Below are positions 34,523-43,124 of a stretch of DNA of 64,000 bases, piece by piece; positions within the stretch are counted from its first letter, which is position 1; each line of letters opens with the position of its first letter. Both the position numbers and the translations under genes were made by a program. The DNA is from UBA685 sp049889495 (GTDB lineage Bacteria > Pseudomonadota > Alphaproteobacteria > Puniceispirillales > Puniceispirillaceae), in NCBI GenBank assembly GCA_049889495.1, contig JBMHDH010000027.1, forward strand, positions 17,114 through 81,113, given 5' to 3'. The notes under the pieces were generated by a model. That model was not told where the DNA came from and searched no databases. It saw only the letters and a program-made list of their open reading frames with translations.

Positions 34523-35230
34523 TTATTTTGATGTCTGGCCTTTATCGGCATCCATACCAAACATCTTATCCCACGCCTCACCTGTTAACTTGGCCAAATC
34601 TTCGCGCCATTCAAGCCCAAGGCTGGCACCTTTTTGAAAGGCTGGCCTGTCATATAATCTGCTGCGCCATGCCGCCACATTGGGATAATCTGCCAAATCC
34701 ACATGTTGATCTTGATAGGTTTTGGACCATGGCAATATCGCGATATCAGCGATAGATAAGTCATCACCCACAATAAAATCACGCCCTGCAAGACGGCGAT
34801 CAAGCACCCCATAAAGACGATTGGCTTCATTGCCATAACGTTCGATGCCATAGGGGTTTTTTTCCTTAGCATATTTAATGAAATGATGGGCTTGCCCCAA
34901 CATGGGACCAAAGCCGCCCATTTGCCACATCAGCCATTCCATCACTTCGATTTTACCACGTTCATCTTGCGGCATTAACTTGTTTGTCTTTTGCGCCAGA
35001 TAGAACAAAATAGCCCCTGATTCAAACACACTGACAGGCGCCCCATCAGGCCCGTCATGGTCAATGATGGCTGGCATGCGGTTATTAGGCGCGATTTTTA
35101 AAAAATCAGGCTTGAACTGATCGCCCTTGCTGATATTAACGGGCACCACCTCATAAGGCAGACCCAATTCTTCAAGCGCGATTGAAATTTTAAACCCATT
35201 TGGCGTTGGCCAAAAATATAATGTGATCAT
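34523..35230 (-). CDS. Glutathione S-transferase family protein (YfcG/Ure2p-like)
   Basis: A 235-residue protein with an N-terminal thioredoxin-fold domain (L-Y-F-W-P-T-P-N-G-F-K-I-S-I, later P-A-I in a cis-Pro context and F-E-S-G-A-I) and a C-terminal helical domain containing M-E-W-L-M-W-Q-M-G-G-F-G-P-M-L-G-Q-A-H. This fits the nu-class GSTs (YfcG, YghU), which reduce disulfides or peroxides with glutathione. It is inserted between the exonuclease and the divergent helicase gene, splitting the repair set, and is on the same strand as exonuclease and ligase (83 bases apart). Confidence 0.87.
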   Translation of the reverse strand: MITLYFWPTPNGFKISIALEELGLPYEVVPVNISKGDQFKPDFLKIAPNNRMPAIIDHDGPDGAPVSVFESGAILFYLAQKTNKLMPQDERGKIEVMEWLMWQMGGFGPMLGQAHHFIKYAKEKNPYGIERYGNEANRLYGVLDRRLAGRDFIVGDDLSIADIAILPWSKTYQDQHVDLADYPNVAAWRSRLYDRPAFQKGASLGLEWREDLAKLTGEAWDKMFGMDADKGQTSK

Positions 35231-35350
35231 TTTGTTTCTCTATTGTTAAAAACTAGGCTTTGCACTCTAGACCTTTTGCTATACGAGACTACCATCATAA
35301 TGGAACAATAAAGATTTAAAACCGAGTGATACTTCAGGTTATTTTTAAAG

Positions 35351-37795
35351 ATGAGCGAAACAAATCTGCCACAAGCAACCTTGCCAGCTCATTTTTCACG
35401 TTGGTTCCAGCAAAAAGGCTGGCAGCCTCACGCCCATCAAATTGACATCCTATCAGCTTGGGAACAAGGCAAATCAAGCTTGCTGATTGCCCCCACAGGC
35501 GCAGGCAAAACCTTATCAGGCTTTTTACCAAGCTTGATCACACTTTCTAAAAACACACCACAGGCAAACAAAAGATTACACACCCTTTATATCTCGCCTC
35601 TCAAAGCGCTTGCGACAGATATTGCGCGCAATTTAACGACTCCGATCACAGAGATGGCATTGCCAATCACGGTGGAAACCAGAACAGGGGACACCCCGCA
35701 ATCCAAACGCAATCGCCAGAGAACCACCCCGCCAGATATCCTGCTAACCACACCAGAATCTCTTGAATTAATGCTTGGCTGGCCAGATGCCCCCCAGATT
35801 TTTGGGTCTCTACAGACCATCATTATTGACGAAATCCACGCGCTAAATGGCATGAAAAGAGGTGATTTACTCTCTTTGAGCTTGGTGAAATTGCGGAATA
35901 TGACAAAAGATGTGCGCGCCATTGGCCTTTCTGCGACCATTGCCGACCCGATGCGATTGACTGGCTTATTAAGCAACACGCCTTGTGATGTGGCCATTAT
36001 CAAGCCTGATTTACGCAAAACCATTCATGTCTCTATGCTTGAGACAAAAGCCGAAATACCTTGGGCAGGTCATTCAGCGCATTATGCTTTGCCAGAATTA
36101 TATCACCTTCTGCAAACCCATAAAAAAACGCTGATTTTCGTCAATACCAGAGCGCAAGCTGAATTGCTGTTTCAAGCACTTTGGCTGGCCAATGATGATA
36201 ATTTGAAAATTGGGTTGCATCATGGCTCGCTTGATGCAGGACAAAGGCGAAAGGTCGAAGCCTTTATGGCCCGCGGCGCATTAGACGCTGTGGTTGCCAC
36301 CTCCTCTCTCGATTTGGGCATTGATTGGGCTGATATTGATTTGGTTGTGCAAATTGGCGCACCAAAGGGCGTATCACGGCTAGTGCAACGGATTGGCCGC
36401 GCATCTCACAGGCTAGATGCCGCATCCAAGGCCGTGCTTGTGCCAGCCAATCGGTTTGAAGTGCTAGAGGTAAAAGCAGCCATTCATTGCGTCAAAGAAA
36501 TGCAACTAGATGACCCGCCGCCCCATGAAGGGGCGCTTGATGTTCTGGCGCAACATTTGGTGGGATGCGCTGTCTCTGCCCCTCTTGATGCAGATCACAT
36601 CTATCGCCAAGTAACCAGTGCACCGCCTTATGCAACGCTCAAAAGAGACGCCTTTGATCAGGTTTTGGATTTTGTGGCAACAGGCGGTTATGCGCTCTCT
36701 CACTATGATCAATTTCATCGCTTGGTCAAAGGCGTTGATGATCTCTGGCGTGTGGCCAGCCCGCAAGTGGCGCAAAGATGGCGCATGAATATTGGTACCA
36801 TAGTCGAAACAGTAACCATGAAAGTCAGGATGAAAAGCGGTCCTGTCTTGGGCGAAATCGAAGAATATTTTGTGCAGGGTCTGACCACAGGTGACCATTT
36901 CATCTTTGCTGGCAGAATGTTGGAATATATCGGCATTAAGACCAATATGGTGCTGGTCAGACAAAGCAATGCCAAAGAGCCAAAAGTGCCAGCCTATGCA
37001 GGTGGTCGCCTGCCCCTATCGCAAAATTTGGCAGATGTGGTGCGCACACAATTAACAGATGAAAGCCAATGGCATGATTTGCCGCCAGATGTCAAAAATT
37101 GGCTTACCTTGCAAAAAAGCAGATCAGGCCTGCCATCTGATAAAAAACTTTTGGTGGAAAGTTTTAAAAGAGGGCAACGCCATTACCTTGTCGCTTATTG
37201 TTTTGAAGGGCGTAATGCACATCAAACACTTGGCATGTTATTGACGCGCCGCATGGAACGGCTTGGATTTGGTCCTTTGGGGTTTGTGGCAACCGATTAT
37301 GCCGTGGCGGTCTGGTCTGTGCATGCGGTCCACAGCCCTGATCATCTGTTTCAATCTGATTTATTAGGGGATGACCTTGAAGAATGGATGGCGGAATCCA
37401 CCATGTTAAAACGGTCTTTCAGACAAGTCGCCACCATCGCAGGTCTGATTGAAAAACGATTGCCTGGTCATGAAAAAACAGGCAAACAAATGACGGTAAA
37501 TTCAGATCTGATCTATGATGTGCTTCGGCGTCATCAACCAGATCATTTATTGTTAAAAGCAACCGAACAAGATGCGGCAAAAGGCTTGACAGATATTCGC
37601 CGTCTCTCTGAAATGCTAACACGATTTGAAGACCATATTGATTTCAGGCAACTGGCCTATATCAGCCCCCTTGCCCTCCCCTTAATGCTAGAGGTCGGCC
37701 GCGAAAGCGTCACCGCAGGGGGCGTGACAGATTTGCTTGAGGAGCTTGAAACATCTTTGCTTGAAGAGATCCATGGGGCACCCGCCAGATTGTAA
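35351..37795 (+). CDS. Ligase-associated DEXH-box helicase (Lhr-Core type)
   Basis: An 814-residue superfamily-2 helicase. Seen: Walker A A-P-T-G-A-G-K-T at 47-54, D-E-I-H box (I-I-D-E-I-H-A-L-N-G), S-A-T motif, motif IV-VI regions ending Q-R-I-G-R-A-S-H-R, then a winged-helix and Lhr-specific C-terminal domain. Length and motifs match the DEXH helicase of the ligase-associated set, homologous to the core of Lhr. pdeM starts 10 bases after its stop. Upstream, 120 bases separate it from the divergent GST. Confidence 0.93.
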   Translation: MSETNLPQATLPAHFSRWFQQKGWQPHAHQIDILSAWEQGKSSLLIAPTGAGKTLSGFLPSLITLSKNTPQANKRLHTLYISPLKALATDIARNLTTPITEMALPITVETRTGDTPQSKRNRQRTTPPDILLTTPESLELMLGWPDAPQIFGSLQTIIIDEIHALNGMKRGDLLSLSLVKLRNMTKDVRAIGLSATIADPMRLTGLLSNTPCDVAIIKPDLRKTIHVSMLETKAEIPWAGHSAHYALPELYHLLQTHKKTLIFVNTRAQAELLFQALWLANDDNLKIGLHHGSLDAGQRRKVEAFMARGALDAVVATSSLDLGIDWADIDLVVQIGAPKGVSRLVQRIGRASHRLDAASKAVLVPANRFEVLEVKAAIHCVKEMQLDDPPPHEGALDVLAQHLVGCAVSAPLDADHIYRQVTSAPPYATLKRDAFDQVLDFVATGGYALSHYDQFHRLVKGVDDLWRVASPQVAQRWRMNIGTIVETVTMKVRMKSGPVLGEIEEYFVQGLTTGDHFIFAGRMLEYIGIKTNMVLVRQSNAKEPKVPAYAGGRLPLSQNLADVVRTQLTDESQWHDLPPDVKNWLTLQKSRSGLPSDKKLLVESFKRGQRHYLVAYCFEGRNAHQTLGMLLTRRMERLGFGPLGFVATDYAVAVWSVHAVHSPDHLFQSDLLGDDLEEWMAESTMLKRSFRQVATIAGLIEKRLPGHEKTGKQMTVNSDLIYDVLRRHQPDHLLLKATEQDAAKGLTDIRRLSEMLTRFEDHIDFRQLAYISPLALPLMLEVGRESVTAGGVTDLLEELETSLLEEIHGAPARL

Positions 37796-37805
37796 CAGTT
37801 CGACA

Positions 37806-38513
37806 ATGACATCACCGCAAAAATCAGCTTCTGCCCCTGCCATTCAATTCCATAGCGCAACATTCCATTTAAATGGCGATGGCACGCTTTATTGGCCAGA
37901 TCAAGACACGTTGATCGTCTCTGATTTACATCTTGAAAAAGGGGCTGCCTTATCCCAAGGTGCGCCTTTGCCGCAATTCGATACGCTTGATACGCTTCAA
38001 CGTCTTGAAAAGCGCCTGATCAAGGATAACCCAAAGCGTCTGTTATGTTTGGGCGATAATTTCCACACCACCGAACGGGCGTTTCGCCTGCCAGCCGATT
38101 ATGTGGCATATTTGCATAAGATGATGGCTGATCGAGAGGTGATGTGGCTGACTGGCAATCATGATATGGCCTTGCCAGATCGTTTGCCAGGCACGGTGAT
38201 GAGCGAAGTCACTCTTGCCAATATCCGTTTTTGTCATGAAACAGATCATCGCTCACAAAACCCCACTATTTCAGGGCATTTTCACCCCAAAGCCCGTGTT
38301 AAATTGCGCGCAAAACAGCTATCGGCACGTTGTTTTCTGCAAAGCGGTTATGATTTCATTATGCCTGCCTTTGGCAGCTACACAGGTGGGTTAAATATTC
38401 GTGATGCCGCCTTTGATGCCATTTTGACAAATACTGCCATCGTGCATTTGCTTCATGACGGAAAAATTTTTTCCATGCCTTTTGTGCCATCTGTGTTCTT
38501 GTCCGCACGATAA
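37806..38513 (+). CDS. pdeM: Ligase-associated metallophosphoesterase PdeM
   Basis: A 235-residue calcineurin-fold nuclease. The ATG at 37806 is chosen because the longer frame overlaps the helicase end. Seen: V-S-D-L-H-L-E-K-G, C-L-G-D-N-F-H, T-G-N-H-D and S-G-H-F-H-P, the two-metal phosphoesterase motifs in order, with a catalytic region from about residue 40 to 160. It forms a plus-strand operon with the helicase, the opposite arm to exonuclease-ligase. Confidence 0.92.
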   Translation: MTSPQKSASAPAIQFHSATFHLNGDGTLYWPDQDTLIVSDLHLEKGAALSQGAPLPQFDTLDTLQRLEKRLIKDNPKRLLCLGDNFHTTERAFRLPADYVAYLHKMMADREVMWLTGNHDMALPDRLPGTVMSEVTLANIRFCHETDHRSQNPTISGHFHPKARVKLRAKQLSARCFLQSGYDFIMPAFGSYTGGLNIRDAAFDAILTNTAIVHLLHDGKIFSMPFVPSVFLSAR

Positions 38514-38535
38514 GGGGCAAAAACAGCCCTTTATC
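38509..38535 (+). terminator. Possible terminator hairpin after pdeM
   Basis: GATAAGGGGC (38509-38518) pairs with GCCCTTTATC (38526-38535), one G-U pair, seven-base loop. It overlaps the pdeM stop codon and lacks a clear T-run, so termination is uncertain. Confidence 0.35.
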
Positions 38536-38572
38536 ATAATAAAAATCAAGAAATCTATCTCAGATTATTAAA

Positions 38573-38585
38573 TCCACATTGTGGA
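38573..38585 (+). promoter_or_regulatory. Perfect palindrome upstream of the flavoprotein operon
   Basis: TCCACATTGTGGA is a perfect palindrome around a central base, 63 bases before the ATG of the flavoprotein gene. This is the size and place of a dimeric repressor or activator site. No known regulator consensus is claimed. Confidence 0.4.
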
Positions 38586-38648
38586 ATGTGCCGTATATAG
38601 CTTTGTGTTTAAGTTAAAAATAAACAACGTATCGGGATAGGAAATAGC

Positions 38649-39956
38649 ATGCGTATAGCAGTTATTGGGGCTGGTATTTCGGGACTTGGGGCGGCTTGGT
38701 TGCTTGGCCGTGACCATGATGTGACCATTTTTGAAAAGCAAGACAGAATTGGCGGCCATGCCAATACAGTCGATGTGACATTAAATGGCAAAACGATCCC
38801 TGTTGATACAGGCTATATCGTTTATAATGAGCTAAATTACCCAAATTTAATCGGACTATTTGATTGTTTATCTGTGCCGACACAAGGCTCAAAGATGACA
38901 TTTTCAGTGTCATTGCGTGATAAAGAATTGGAATATGAAGGCTCACTCGCAGGGCTTCTGGCGCAACCTTCCAACCTATTTAAGCCGCGCTATTGGTCAA
39001 TGTTAAATGGCCTGCGTCGTTTTTATGCCGAAGGCTATAAACTAAGCCAAGCAAGCACAGCAGATGAAACCTTGGGCGACTTCATTCAAAGATCTGGTTT
39101 TTCTGACGCCTTTATCGAAGATCATCTTTTGCCAATGGGGGCTGCCATTTGGTCTTGCCCGACTGAGACCATGCTTGGCTTTCCCGTCAGAAGCTTTATG
39201 CAATTTATGGAAAATCATAAATTGATGAATTATATTGACCGCCCTGTTTGGCGCACAGTCACGGGTGGCTCGCGCCAATATATAAGACGACTTCTTGATG
39301 ATTTTTCAGGTAAAGTGCACCAAAACGCAACGATCACAGGCCTGAAACGCCAAGGGGCTGGCGTGATCGTGTCCGTCGAAGGCGAAGGCGATATCTATTT
39401 TGATAAGGTGATTATGGCCGCCCACGCTGATGAAAGCCTTGCCTTAATTCAAGATGCCAGCAGACAAGAACAAGATTTGCTTGGTGCGTTTCAGTTCCAG
39501 CCAAATAAGGTGATTTTGCATTCAGATCCTGACCTGATGCCAAAACGCAAGGGCGCATGGGCGGCTTGGAATTACCTGACATCTCGCAAAAGTGGTGACA
39601 ATCAATTAAGCCTGACTTATTGGATGAACAAGCTGCAATCCATTGATAAAAATGTGCCGCTTTATGTCACGCTAAATCCTTTTGATGACCCAAAAGATGA
39701 GTTAACGCATCAAGAATTTTCCTATGATCACCCGATTTTTGACAAGGCCGCAATATCTGCGCAAGATCAGCTAGGTGAGATCCAAGGGCAAAATCACCTC
39801 TATTTCTGTGGGGCTTGGACAAAATATGGTTTTCATGAAGATGGCCTTGCTTCTGCGGTAAAAGTTGCGAAATCCCTTGGTGTTAAGATACCATGGGATA
39901 GCCCCACAACAGCGTGGCACGAACCACAAGCCATAGAAGACAGGCTAGAAGCCTGA
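38649..39956 (+). CDS. FAD-dependent amine-oxidase-like flavoprotein
   Basis: A 435-residue protein of the NAD(P)/FAD-binding, amine-oxidase-like family. Seen: N-terminal dinucleotide loop G-A-G-I-S-G-L-G-A-A-W, then E-K-Q-D-R-I-G-G-H-A-N-T-V, the P-V-D-T-G-Y-I-V-Y-N segment, and a C-terminal F-C-G-A-W-T-K-Y-G-F-H-E-D-G-L-A-S-A FAD-contact region. It heads an operon with DUF1365 and a CFA-like methyltransferase, an association seen in many proteobacteria. In Rhodobacter sphaeroides a comparable set responds to singlet oxygen. The substrate is unproven; a lipid acyl chain is a reasonable inference from the neighbours. Confidence 0.88.
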   Translation: MRIAVIGAGISGLGAAWLLGRDHDVTIFEKQDRIGGHANTVDVTLNGKTIPVDTGYIVYNELNYPNLIGLFDCLSVPTQGSKMTFSVSLRDKELEYEGSLAGLLAQPSNLFKPRYWSMLNGLRRFYAEGYKLSQASTADETLGDFIQRSGFSDAFIEDHLLPMGAAIWSCPTETMLGFPVRSFMQFMENHKLMNYIDRPVWRTVTGGSRQYIRRLLDDFSGKVHQNATITGLKRQGAGVIVSVEGEGDIYFDKVIMAAHADESLALIQDASRQEQDLLGAFQFQPNKVILHSDPDLMPKRKGAWAAWNYLTSRKSGDNQLSLTYWMNKLQSIDKNVPLYVTLNPFDDPKDELTHQEFSYDHPIFDKAAISAQDQLGEIQGQNHLYFCGAWTKYGFHEDGLASAVKVAKSLGVKIPWDSPTTAWHEPQAIEDRLEA

Positions 39957-39986
39957 TTGGCATGACGGGGTAAAAGGGAGACTGTC

Positions 39987-40823
39987 ATGCCGCAACCATC
40001 ACATGCAGCAGATACCACAGCTTGCCAATTGGTGTTATCAGATATCCACCACACACGTCATGCCCCAAGGGCGCATTTCTTATCTCGTGCTGGCCTATCT
40101 CTGAATATCGATGTGGATCGCTTGGCTGATGCGGATCAGCAATCACCGCTTTTTTCGGTTGGCAAATGGAATTTGCTATCATTTTATCAAACAGATTACG
40201 GGCCGTTTCATAAATCAAATCACCAAGAGCAAAAACATAAATATCACAATCTTGGTGATTATATCAGGGATCTAGCGACCCAATATGGCATCTCAAAAAA
40301 ACTGGCCAAGATTAACCTTTTGACCTTCCCTCGTATTTTGGGCGCAAGCTTTAATCCCTTATCGGTTTATCGCTGTCTGGATGAGGCAGGGCAATTGGTG
40401 ATGGTTGTCTATGAGGTGCATAACACCTTTGGAGAAATGCACAGCTATATTGGCCTTGCCACTGATACAGGCCATGCCAGCCTTCACCACACGAAAAAGA
40501 TCTTTCATGTATCACCGTTTTTTGATGTCTCTGGTGATTATCAATTATTTTCAAAGCAAGATGACGATAAATGCCATGTCATCATCCGCTATCGTAAAGA
40601 TGGCAAGCTGGCTTTGACAGCGACATTACGCGGGCTGATCACACCGATGACCAGCAAAACCATTATCTCTGGTCTTTTTTCCCAAAAACAATGGCCGATG
40701 CGCCCTTGGTTTGCCATTCATATCGAAGCCGCAAAATTGTTTTTGAAAAAATTGACCTTTCATTCAAAACCAACGCCACCAGGCCAAACACACAGCCTAT
40801 CTTCAACAAAGGGACTGAAATAA
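39987..40823 (+). CDS. DUF1365 family protein
   Basis: A 278-residue soluble protein of unknown function. Seen: an N-terminal segment with H-x2-R-H-x-P-R and F-x-S-R, the N-P-L-S-V-Y-R-C motif in the middle and a V-S-P-F-F segment, features shared by DUF1365 proteins. A GGGAG site precedes the ATG. Its stop overlaps the next ATG (TAATG). Consistent co-occurrence with the flavoprotein and CFA-like gene suggests it takes part in the same lipid modification. Confidence 0.85.
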   Translation: MPQPSHAADTTACQLVLSDIHHTRHAPRAHFLSRAGLSLNIDVDRLADADQQSPLFSVGKWNLLSFYQTDYGPFHKSNHQEQKHKYHNLGDYIRDLATQYGISKKLAKINLLTFPRILGASFNPLSVYRCLDEAGQLVMVVYEVHNTFGEMHSYIGLATDTGHASLHHTKKIFHVSPFFDVSGDYQLFSKQDDDKCHVIIRYRKDGKLALTATLRGLITPMTSKTIISGLFSQKQWPMRPWFAIHIEAAKLFLKKLTFHSKPTPPGQTHSLSSTKGLK

Positions 40824-42019
40824 TGTTGATCTCATTGCGCTATAATATTGCCAAAAAGCTGTTGCTGAAAGTTGCAAAACATCTGAAATCTGGCCAAATC
40901 ACGTTACGCTTTCCCGAAGGAGATGAACATCATTTTACAGGCGCAAAACAAGGCCCATCTGCCGATTTAACCATCGTGAAAAAAGAAGGGCTTTTGCGGA
41001 TTATCAAGGCTGGTAAATTGGGCTTTTGCGAAGCCTATATGGCGCAAGAAGTCGAAACAACTGGCCTTGTGGATTTAATCGAATTTGCCGCAACAAATAA
41101 TCAAGAGATTGAATCCAAGTTAAAAATGACCCCGCTAACATGGCTGATCACCCGTATCGGGCATATGTTAAATCGCAATTCAAAATCAGGGTCTCGCAAG
41201 AATATTTCCTATCATTATGATTTGGGAAATGACTTTTATGCCCTTTGGCTTGATGACACCATGACCTATTCGTCTGCGGTCTATGAAAGCGAGGCAACCT
41301 CTTTATCAGATGCGCAAAAAATGAAATATCGCAAGCTAGCTGAAATGGCAGAATTACAAGCTGGTGACCATGTGCTTGAAATTGGCTGTGGCTGGGGCGG
41401 CTTTGCAGAATTTGCAGCCTCTGAATATGATGTGACATTAACCTGTATCACCATTTCACAAGAACAATATGATTTTGCCAAAGCGCGCATCGAAAAAGCA
41501 GGGCTATCAGATCGTGTGGAAATCGTCATCACCGATTACCGTGATTTGAAATCGCAAAGCTTTGATAAGGTCGTCTCAATCGAAATGTTCGAAGCGGTTG
41601 GCATGGCTTATTGGCCAACCTATTTCAACAAAGTATCAGACGTGCTTCGCACAGGTGGCAAAGCCGCATTACAAGTCATCACCATTGATCACAAAGAATT
41701 TGAAAGCTATTGCCAAACACCTGATTTCATCCAGAAATATATTTTCCCAGGCGGCATGTTGCCCTCGATGGAAGCCATTGAAGATCCCATCAAAAAATCT
41801 GGCATGCGCTTGGCCAAAAGCCATGGTTACGGATTACATTATGCAAGAACACTTGATGAATGGCGGCAAAAATTTGTGGAACAATGGCCAAAAATCGAAT
41901 CTCAAGCAGGGTTTGATATCACTTTCAAACGCATGTGGGAGCTCTATCTTGCCTATTGTGAAGGGGGATTTAAAACAGGCATGATTGATGTCAAACAAAT
42001 GACCTTGGTCAAAGATTAA
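40823..42019 (+). CDS. CFA-synthase-like SAM methyltransferase with altered active site
   Basis: A 398-residue protein. Seen: S-Y-H-Y-D-L-G-N-D-F-Y, SAM motif E-I-G-C-G-W-G-G (186-193), S-I-E-M-F-E-A-V-G with Glu257, and K-Y-I-F-P-G-G. Where CFA synthases have Y-S-C, this protein has Y-S-S (Ser151); where they have L-H-T-I, it has L-Q-V-I (Gln284). Two bicarbonate-site residues are therefore replaced. As I recall, the R. sphaeroides paralogue in a similar cluster (UfaM) methylates vaccenoyl phospholipids on the way to furan fatty acids; that makes a methyl rather than cyclopropane product plausible here. Start ATG overlaps the DUF1365 stop. Confidence 0.87.
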   Translation: MLISLRYNIAKKLLLKVAKHLKSGQITLRFPEGDEHHFTGAKQGPSADLTIVKKEGLLRIIKAGKLGFCEAYMAQEVETTGLVDLIEFAATNNQEIESKLKMTPLTWLITRIGHMLNRNSKSGSRKNISYHYDLGNDFYALWLDDTMTYSSAVYESEATSLSDAQKMKYRKLAEMAELQAGDHVLEIGCGWGGFAEFAASEYDVTLTCITISQEQYDFAKARIEKAGLSDRVEIVITDYRDLKSQSFDKVVSIEMFEAVGMAYWPTYFNKVSDVLRTGGKAALQVITIDHKEFESYCQTPDFIQKYIFPGGMLPSMEAIEDPIKKSGMRLAKSHGYGLHYARTLDEWRQKFVEQWPKIESQAGFDITFKRMWELYLAYCEGGFKTGMIDVKQMTLVKD

Positions 42020-42121
42020 GCCACAATACCCTCTTAGAATTGCCTGAAATCTCAACAGGTGGAAAAGAAATTACGGCAATGATCCATCCCCTATGCTGCG
42101 GCGTAACTAAGGCATAGAAAC

Positions 42122-42147
42122 AAAAATCGACCGGCTTGATTTTTTTT
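42122..42147 (+). terminator. Weak terminator-like hairpin after the CFA-like gene
   Basis: AAAAATC (42122-42128) pairs with GATTTTT (42138-42144), followed by further T residues. It is A/T-only except one pair, and sits just before the DUF3833 ribosome site, so it may attenuate rather than stop transcription. A separate CTATGC/GCATAG pairing lies at about 42092-42117. Confidence 0.3.
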
Positions 42148-42162
42148 AAGGGGGTGAGATGC

Positions 42163-42663
42163 ATGTCACAAAACACATCTAACACCATACCAGCGAAATT
42201 CGTGCCAGAAGATTTTTTTTCTGGTCGTTTAAAAGCCAGCGGCATGTTTATTGACCGCTTTGGCAATATCCAAAAGCGGTTCTCTGCCGATGTGGAATGC
42301 CAACCAGAAAATGATGGCTTTATCTTAAATGAAAATTTCATCTTTGATGATGGCAAAACCGAACAACGCATTTGGCATATCAGTCGGTCATCTGACAGCA
42401 ACTACATTGGCAAAACAGATGATGTCAGAGATATCGCCAAAGGCCATTTAACAGATATTGGCTTATTATGGCGCTATGATTTTTATCTTGAGCTATTTGG
42501 CAGACGTGTCTTGGTAAATTTCAATGATAAAATGATTATGCAATCCAAAGATGTTGTATTAAATCACGCAACCATCACCAAATTCGGCTTAAAATTAGGC
42601 GAATTATTCATCAGCTTTCATAAAAATGATGAGGCCCCAGCCTCAATGCGCAAACAAGCGTGA
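42163..42663 (+). CDS. DUF3833 family protein
   Basis: A 166-residue protein of unknown function. The ATG at 42163 follows an AAGGGGGTGAG site. Seen: the F-F-x-G-x-L-x-A-x-G segment near residue 19, a central beta-rich region, and W-R-Y-D-F-Y-L, all typical of DUF3833. Many relatives have a lipoprotein signal; this one shows none, so it may be cytosolic. The last 21 bases overlap the end of the convergent NTF2-like gene. Confidence 0.78.
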   Translation: MSQNTSNTIPAKFVPEDFFSGRLKASGMFIDRFGNIQKRFSADVECQPENDGFILNENFIFDDGKTEQRIWHISRSSDSNYIGKTDDVRDIAKGHLTDIGLLWRYDFYLELFGRRVLVNFNDKMIMQSKDVVLNHATITKFGLKLGELFISFHKNDEAPASMRKQA

Positions 42664-43074
42664 TAGCCGTCTGGTCACCCAGCCCACATAAGGCAAATGC
42701 CCCAAAAGCTGGCTTGCACTATCCCAATGATCGTGATGGCATATCACCTTACCAGCACCATCAAAGCGGATTTCGCTCATCCCCAAAATATCAAAAGGCA
42801 TTTGCGGCGCGGCATTCACAATCCCTGTCATCCGCCATTTCATATAGGATGCGTCCTGTGATGAAGCCACATCCAATACCGCAAAAGCAGGGTTGGTCAT
42901 TTGCTCAAACATCTTATGAAACACAGCCACCATCTTATCTGGCCCATGTAATTTATTGAACGGGTCGATAAAGACAATATCATCAGCCAATAAAGCACGT
43001 AATTCGTCTAAATTATCAGGGGCAATGCGTTCAAAATAAGACGCATATATAAGGGCGTTATCATGAAAGGACAT
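42643..43074 (-). CDS. NTF2-like/SnoaL-type protein
   Basis: A 143-residue single-domain protein of the nuclear transport factor 2 fold: helix region with L-R-A-L-L-A-D-D-I-V-F-I-D-P-F-N-K, then beta strands with W-R-M-T-G and a C-terminal H-H-D-H-W-D. Such proteins bind or isomerise small hydrophobic molecules. In this cluster family an NTF2-like gene commonly accompanies the CFA/flavoprotein set. Its ATG has an AGGAG-like site. Stop codons overlap DUF3833 tail to tail. Confidence 0.8.
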   Translation of the reverse strand: MSFHDNALIYASYFERIAPDNLDELRALLADDIVFIDPFNKLHGPDKMVAVFHKMFEQMTNPAFAVLDVASSQDASYMKWRMTGIVNAAPQMPFDILGMSEIRFDGAGKVICHHDHWDSASQLLGHLPYVGWVTRRLSRLFAH

Positions 43075-43124
43075 AGGAGTAATCTTCCTTATTCATCACC
43101 TAGGATCTTTTTGCAGGGTATCTT

